Below the pieces are notes generated by a model, which saw only the letters and a program-made list of their open reading frames with translations, had not been told where the DNA came from and made no database searches. The position numbers and the translations under genes were made by a program. Positions 60,914-64,000 of a stretch of 64,000 bases of DNA are shown here, piece after piece. The stretch is from Raineyella sp. W15-4 (GTDB lineage Bacteria > Actinomycetota > Actinomycetes > Propionibacteriales > Propionibacteriaceae). The stretch covers positions 1,302,001 to 1,366,000 of the forward strand of contig NZ_CP137079.1 in assembly GCF_033170155.1 (NCBI RefSeq). Direction: 5' to 3'. How positions within the stretch are numbered: the stretch's first letter is position 1; each line of letters opens with the position of its first letter.

Positions 60914-61696
60914 ATGGTCGCTGTGGTGGATCTGGTCGATGTGAGCGTGAGGCGCGGCAACACGATGTTGCTCGAGGGCATCAACTGGCAAGTCGGGGAG
61001 TCGGACCGCTGGGTCGTCCTCGGTGCGAACGGCGCCGGCAAGACCACCCTGTTGCGTCTGCTCACCGGCGACCTCTACCCGACCAGCGGCATGGCGGGGG
61101 TCCTCGACGAAGTCCTCGGCGCAGTGAACATCTTCGACCTGCGCCCGCGGATCGGCCTGGTGTCCCAGACCTTCCAGGAGCGGGTGCCGCGCGGGGAGAC
61201 GGTCCACGATCTGGTCGTTTCCGCGGCGTACGCGGTGGTCGGCCGTTGGCGCGAGGAGTACGACAGCTTCGACCACGAGCGGGCCGACGCCCTGCTCGAT
61301 CGCTTCGGGATGCTGGCGCTGCGGGATCGTACGTTCGGCACCCTCAGTTCCGGCGAACGCAAGCGGGTCGAGATCGCCCGCGGCCTGATGGTGGACCCGG
61401 AACTGCTGCTCCTCGACGAACCCGCCTCGGGCCTCGACCTCGGCGGACGGGAGCGTCTGGTGAGCCTGCTCGGTCACCTGGCCAACGACCCGCTGGCGCC
61501 GGCCAGCGTGATGGTGACCCACCATGTGGAGGAGATACCGCCGGGCATCAGCCACGCGATGCTGCTCAAGAAGGGCCGGATCGTCGCCGCAGGGCCGGTG
61601 CGGGAGGTGCTCACCGAGCCGCTGATGAGCGAGACCTTCGACATGCCGCTGCGACTGATCATGAGCCAGGGCCGCTTCACCGCGAGGGCGCGCTAG
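60914..61696 (+). CDS. Stand-alone ABC transporter ATP-binding protein
   Basis: ATPase of 260 residues. Walker A is GANGAGKTTLLRLLTG near 37, the Q-loop region GLVSQTFQER near 84, the signature LSSGERKR near 143 (Ser for the first Gly), Walker B LLLLDEPASGLD near 163 and the H-loop VTHHVEEIP near 200. No membrane permease adjoins it; the next gene is a short two- or three-helix protein. Similar proteins are annotated as ModF/YlmA-like. The start is supported by a leaderless promoter. Confidence 0.85.
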   Translation: MVAVVDLVDVSVRRGNTMLLEGINWQVGESDRWVVLGANGAGKTTLLRLLTGDLYPTSGMAGVLDEVLGAVNIFDLRPRIGLVSQTFQERVPRGETVHDLVVSAAYAVVGRWREEYDSFDHERADALLDRFGMLALRDRTFGTLSSGERKRVEIARGLMVDPELLLLDEPASGLDLGGRERLVSLLGHLANDPLAPASVMVTHHVEEIPPGISHAMLLKKGRIVAAGPVREVLTEPLMSETFDMPLRLIMSQGRFTARAR

Positions 61697-61939
61697 ATGT
61701 CGATGCACCTGCAGGACTGGTTCTTCCTGAACATGTGGGCGCTGTGGATCACCGGCGTGGTCCTCGCCCTGATGATCGAGCTCCTCCAACGGGACCGGCG
61801 CGGTCTGGCCTGCGCGGCGGGATGCGCGATCGGCGCGGTCGTCGCTGCGGTGGCCCCCGCGACCTGGTGGCTTCCGCCGGTGGTCGCGATCCTCGCGGTG
61901 TGGACGTTCTGGATGGTGCTGCGGCCGCAGAGGTCCTGA
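61697..61939 (+). CDS. Short NfeD-like membrane protein
   Basis: Protein of 80 residues with two or three hydrophobic segments: MWALWITGVVLALMIELL near 12, then two more separated by RRGLACAAG. It resembles the membrane half of NfeD family proteins but lacks the C-terminal OB-fold, so it is about half the usual length. ATG 61697 follows directly after the ATPase stop, so the two are coupled and may work together. Confidence 0.6.
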   Translation: MSMHLQDWFFLNMWALWITGVVLALMIELLQRDRRGLACAAGCAIGAVVAAVAPATWWLPPVVAILAVWTFWMVLRPQRS

Positions 61940-61963
61940 GCCGGCGGGGGCAGACTGGGAGGG

Positions 61964-62824
61964 ATGTCTATCTCAGCGCTCACCCTGATCACGATCACCG
62001 ACCCCCACGACGACCGGGTCGCCGACTACGTCCGGCTGCGCGACGTCTCGCTGCGCCGCTCGCTGGAGGCCGAGCACGGCCTGTTCATCGCCGAAGGGGA
62101 GAAGGTGATCCGGCGGGCGCTCGAGGCTGGGTATCCGCCCCGGTCGTTCCTGCTGGCCCCGCGCTGGCTGGAATCGCTCGCCGACGCGCTCGCACCGTAT
62201 CCCGAAGTGCCGATCTACGTCGTCTCCGAGGCGCTGGCGGAGGAGATCACCGGGTTCCACGTGCACCGCGGAGCACTCGCCTCGATGCGGCGCCGGACCG
62301 GCCGTACGATGGCCGACCTGCTCGACCTGCAGCGGTTGGTGGTCTGTGAGGACATCGTCGATCACACCAACGTCGGTGCCATCCTGCGCTCCGCCGCCGG
62401 GATGGGATGGGACGGCTGCCTGCTCGCCCCACGTGCCGCCGACCCGCTCTACCGTCGGGCGATCAAGGTGTCGATGGGGGCGGTCTTCTCACTGCCGTGG
62501 GCCCGGATCGACTCCTGGGCCGAGGCCGTCCCGACGCTGCGGGAGGCGGGATTCCTGACCCTGGCGATGGCCCTGAACGACGACGCGCAGTCCCTTCCCG
62601 ACGTTGCGCGGGCCCTCGCCCCGGACCGGAAGGTGGCGATCCTGCTCGGCACCGAGGGCGCCGGGCTGTCCCGACGCTGGATCGAGCAGGCCGACCTGGT
62701 CGTACGGATCCCGATGGCCCACGGGATCGACTCGCTGAACGTCGCTGCGGCGTCGGCTGTCGCGTGCTACGCCCTGGGGCCGGCGGGGTCGGGGGGTGCC
62801 GGTCGCGCGGACGGTCTCGGCTGA
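61964..62824 (+). CDS. TrmH/SpoU family RNA 2'-O-methyltransferase
   Basis: SPOUT-class methyltransferase of 286 residues. The N-terminal substrate-binding part contains GLFIAEGEKVIRRALEAG near 41. The three SPOUT motifs are HTNVGAILRSAAGMGWDG near 130, ILLGTEGAGLSRRW near 226 and IPMAHGIDSLNVAAASAV near 250. It probably methylates a ribose in rRNA or tRNA; the exact site is unknown. GGGAGGG precedes ATG 61964. Confidence 0.9.
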   Translation: MSISALTLITITDPHDDRVADYVRLRDVSLRRSLEAEHGLFIAEGEKVIRRALEAGYPPRSFLLAPRWLESLADALAPYPEVPIYVVSEALAEEITGFHVHRGALASMRRRTGRTMADLLDLQRLVVCEDIVDHTNVGAILRSAAGMGWDGCLLAPRAADPLYRRAIKVSMGAVFSLPWARIDSWAEAVPTLREAGFLTLAMALNDDAQSLPDVARALAPDRKVAILLGTEGAGLSRRWIEQADLVVRIPMAHGIDSLNVAAASAVACYALGPAGSGGAGRADGLG

Positions 62825-62840
62825 GCGGCCACTGCGTGCC

Positions 62841-62893
62841 TGACGGCTGAGGTGCCTGTCTGACGGCTCAGGTCGTCCGCCCGACGGCTCAGG
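62841..62893. repeat. Three 20-21-bp repeats at the TrmH/deformylase junction
   Basis: The core TGACGGCTSAGG occurs at 62841, 62861 and (as CGACGGCTCAGG) 62882. The copies fill the 64-nt gap between the convergent genes, and the last covers the deformylase stop codon. Confidence 0.75.
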
Positions 62894-63476
62894 CCGAGGT
62901 GCGCTTGGGTGTGACCGGCCAGTCCTCGGGGTAGAGGTGGGCCAGCGCCTCGTGGGACTGGTAGAGCTTCTTGCGGACCCGGGTCGACAGCCGGTCACCG
63001 AAGACCATCCCGTTGAGGTGATCGGTCTCGTGCTGCAGGCACCGGGCGAGCAGGCCGGTGCCGTGGATCTCGATCGGGTTGCCGTCGGTGTCCTGGCCGC
63101 GGCAGATGGAGTGATCGGTACGGGCCAGCGGGGCGTACCCGCCGGGGAGCGACAGGCACCCCTCGTCGGCCGACTCCAGCACCCGGTCGCGCCCCTCGGG
63201 TAGTTCGACCACGGGATTGCAGACCACACCGACCTGGGAGTGGTTGTCGGCGTCCGGGCAGTCGTAGACGAAGACCGCCAGGCTCACGCCCACCTGGGTG
63301 GCGGCGAGCCCGACACCTCGTGCGGCCTCCATGGTGGCGAACATGTCGCGGACCAGGGTGCGCAGGTCGTCGTCGAACTCGACCACCGGCTGGGTGGGGG
63401 CATGCATCACGGGCGTCCCCCAGCGGGTGATGGGGCGGAGGGTGCCGCCGGTGGTGAGCTCGCTGAGGCGCGTCAT
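62889..63476 (-). CDS. def: Peptide deformylase
   Basis: Metalloenzyme that removes the formyl group from new proteins, 195 residues. The three motifs are present: GVGLAATQVG near 55, EGCLSLPG near 105 (metal Cys) and QHETDHLNG near 148 (two metal His and catalytic Glu). ATG 63476 is preceded by a weak purine-rich site. It is divergent from xerC across a 172-nt gap. Confidence 0.95.
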   Translation of the reverse strand: MTRLSELTTGGTLRPITRWGTPVMHAPTQPVVEFDDDLRTLVRDMFATMEAARGVGLAATQVGVSLAVFVYDCPDADNHSQVGVVCNPVVELPEGRDRVLESADEGCLSLPGGYAPLARTDHSICRGQDTDGNPIEIHGTGLLARCLQHETDHLNGMVFGDRLSTRVRKKLYQSHEALAHLYPEDWPVTPKRTSA

Positions 63477-63648
63477 TGCTCGTCGTCCTGTCTCTCGGAG
63501 GGGTGCCGTGGGCCTGCGGACCCCACTCTAGGCGGCCGGTCGACGCCCGTGGCACGGGACCTGCGAGTGTGAGCCGGGCCCGCCCGTCATGGCCGGGCGG
63601 CGGCGTGGCGTGCTTGCTCCCGGTCGCCCTCCGGCCGACAGTAGGGCC

Positions 63649-64000
63649 ATGGTGATCGGTGAGGGCGAGCTGCCGGCGGACCTCCGCCGTGCCCTCGACG
63701 GGTACCGCAGCCATCTGGCGGGGGAGCGGCACGTCTCGCCGAACACGGTGCGTGCCTACGTCGGCGATCTCACCGAACTGTTCGAGCATCTGGGCCACCG
63801 CGGGGTTACCTCGCCGGCCGACGTGACGATCACCGACCTACGCGGCTGGCTGGCGGCCCAGCAGCGGGGTGGCGCCTCCCGCGGCACTCTCGGCCGGCGG
63901 GCCTCGACCGTCCGGGGCTTCTTCGCCTGGGCACGCCGCGACGGGCTGATCGCGACCGATCCGAGCCTGCGCCTGGCCTCACCGAAGATCGCCCGGATGC
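63649..64000 (+). CDS. xerC: Tyrosine recombinase XerC-like, N-terminal part (runs off window)
   Basis: The frame is open from ATG 63649 to the end of the window (117 codons). It encodes the SAM-like core-binding domain of site-specific recombinases: HVSPNTVRAYVGDLTELFEH near 28, TDLRGWLAAQQRGGASRGTL near 62 and STVRGFFAWARRDGLIATDP near 88. This matches chromosomal XerC, which resolves chromosome dimers, better than phage integrases. The catalytic Arg-His-Tyr residues lie beyond the window. A GACAGT box 6 nt before the ATG suggests a leaderless start. Confidence 0.82.
   Translation, partial: MVIGEGELPADLRRALDGYRSHLAGERHVSPNTVRAYVGDLTELFEHLGHRGVTSPADVTITDLRGWLAAQQRGGASRGTLGRRASTVRGFFAWARRDGLIATDPSLRLASPKIARM

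Noticed and set aside
63649-64000. The recombinase as evidence of a phage or integrative element
   Set aside because: The N-terminal domain matches chromosomal XerC, and the surroundings (deformylase, TrmH-type methyltransferase, fabG-fabI) are housekeeping genes without phage genes or attachment-site repeats.

Overview
The window is high-GC DNA, densely coding on both strands, with frequent 4-nt ATGA/GTGA gene overlaps and many starts placed 6-8 nt after a TANNNT-type -10 box (leaderless transcripts). Its content fits a high-GC Actinomycetota genome: SufR-led suf operon, ctaA with an ABC pair, DUF3099 and DUF6457 genes, and a mabA/inhA-like fabG-fabI pair. Propionibacteriaceae or a nearby family is my best guess, but the sequence does not prove it.

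Layout. 1-4.8 kb: 3' end of an Mrp/Mnh multisubunit Na+/H+ antiporter operon (A/B fusion, C, D, E, F, G). 4.8-7.9 kb: CPBP membrane protease and a TIGR03960-type radical SAM protein. 7.9-15.1 kb (minus): a compact surface-aminopolysaccharide locus with a micro-protein, a membrane-anchored GH46 chitosanase, a class A PBP, a fused CE4 deacetylase/GT2 synthase and a frameshifted acyltransferase 3. 15.3-18.6 kb: malic enzyme, an SRPBCC protein and the TIGR03936-type partner of the radical SAM gene. 18.6-21.1 kb (minus): heme A synthase with an ABC-2 exporter.

21.9-41.5 kb is an aromatic-catabolism island. A LysR gene at 28.3 kb sits between a minus-strand arm (extradiol dioxygenase, ornithine-cyclodeaminase-like protein, DapA-family aldolase, aldehyde dehydrogenase, VOC protein, alpha/beta hydrolase) and a plus-strand arm (MFS transporter, FAD monooxygenase, 3Fe-4S-type ferredoxin, ferredoxin reductase, Rieske oxygenase alpha and beta, diol dehydrogenase, second extradiol dioxygenase, hydrolase-lipocalin fusion, second FAD monooxygenase, MhpC-like hydrolase). 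The gene set resembles class IV-type ring-hydroxylating systems followed by meta cleavage. The substrate cannot be read from sequence.

41.6-48.5 kb: suf Fe-S assembly operon (sufR-B-D-C-S-U plus a DUF59 protein), which would supply clusters to the Rieske, ferredoxin and radical SAM proteins. 48.5-64 kb: mostly housekeeping genes (second acyltransferase, ABC-F, small HTH protein, ABC exporter, RlmA-like methyltransferase, SURF1, DUF6457, moaA, DUF3099, fabG, fabI, ABC ATPase with a short NfeD-like protein, TrmH-type methyltransferase, peptide deformylase, and the start of xerC).

The main leads are: the aminopolysaccharide locus with its micro-protein; paired LysR operators with identical arms; a hydrolase whose nucleophile elbow has Gly instead of Ser; an in-frame hydrolase-lipocalin fusion that keeps an internal ribosome-binding site; and short tandem duplications at or near stop codons of several unrelated genes. 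No tRNA, rRNA, CRISPR array or insertion sequence was recognised.
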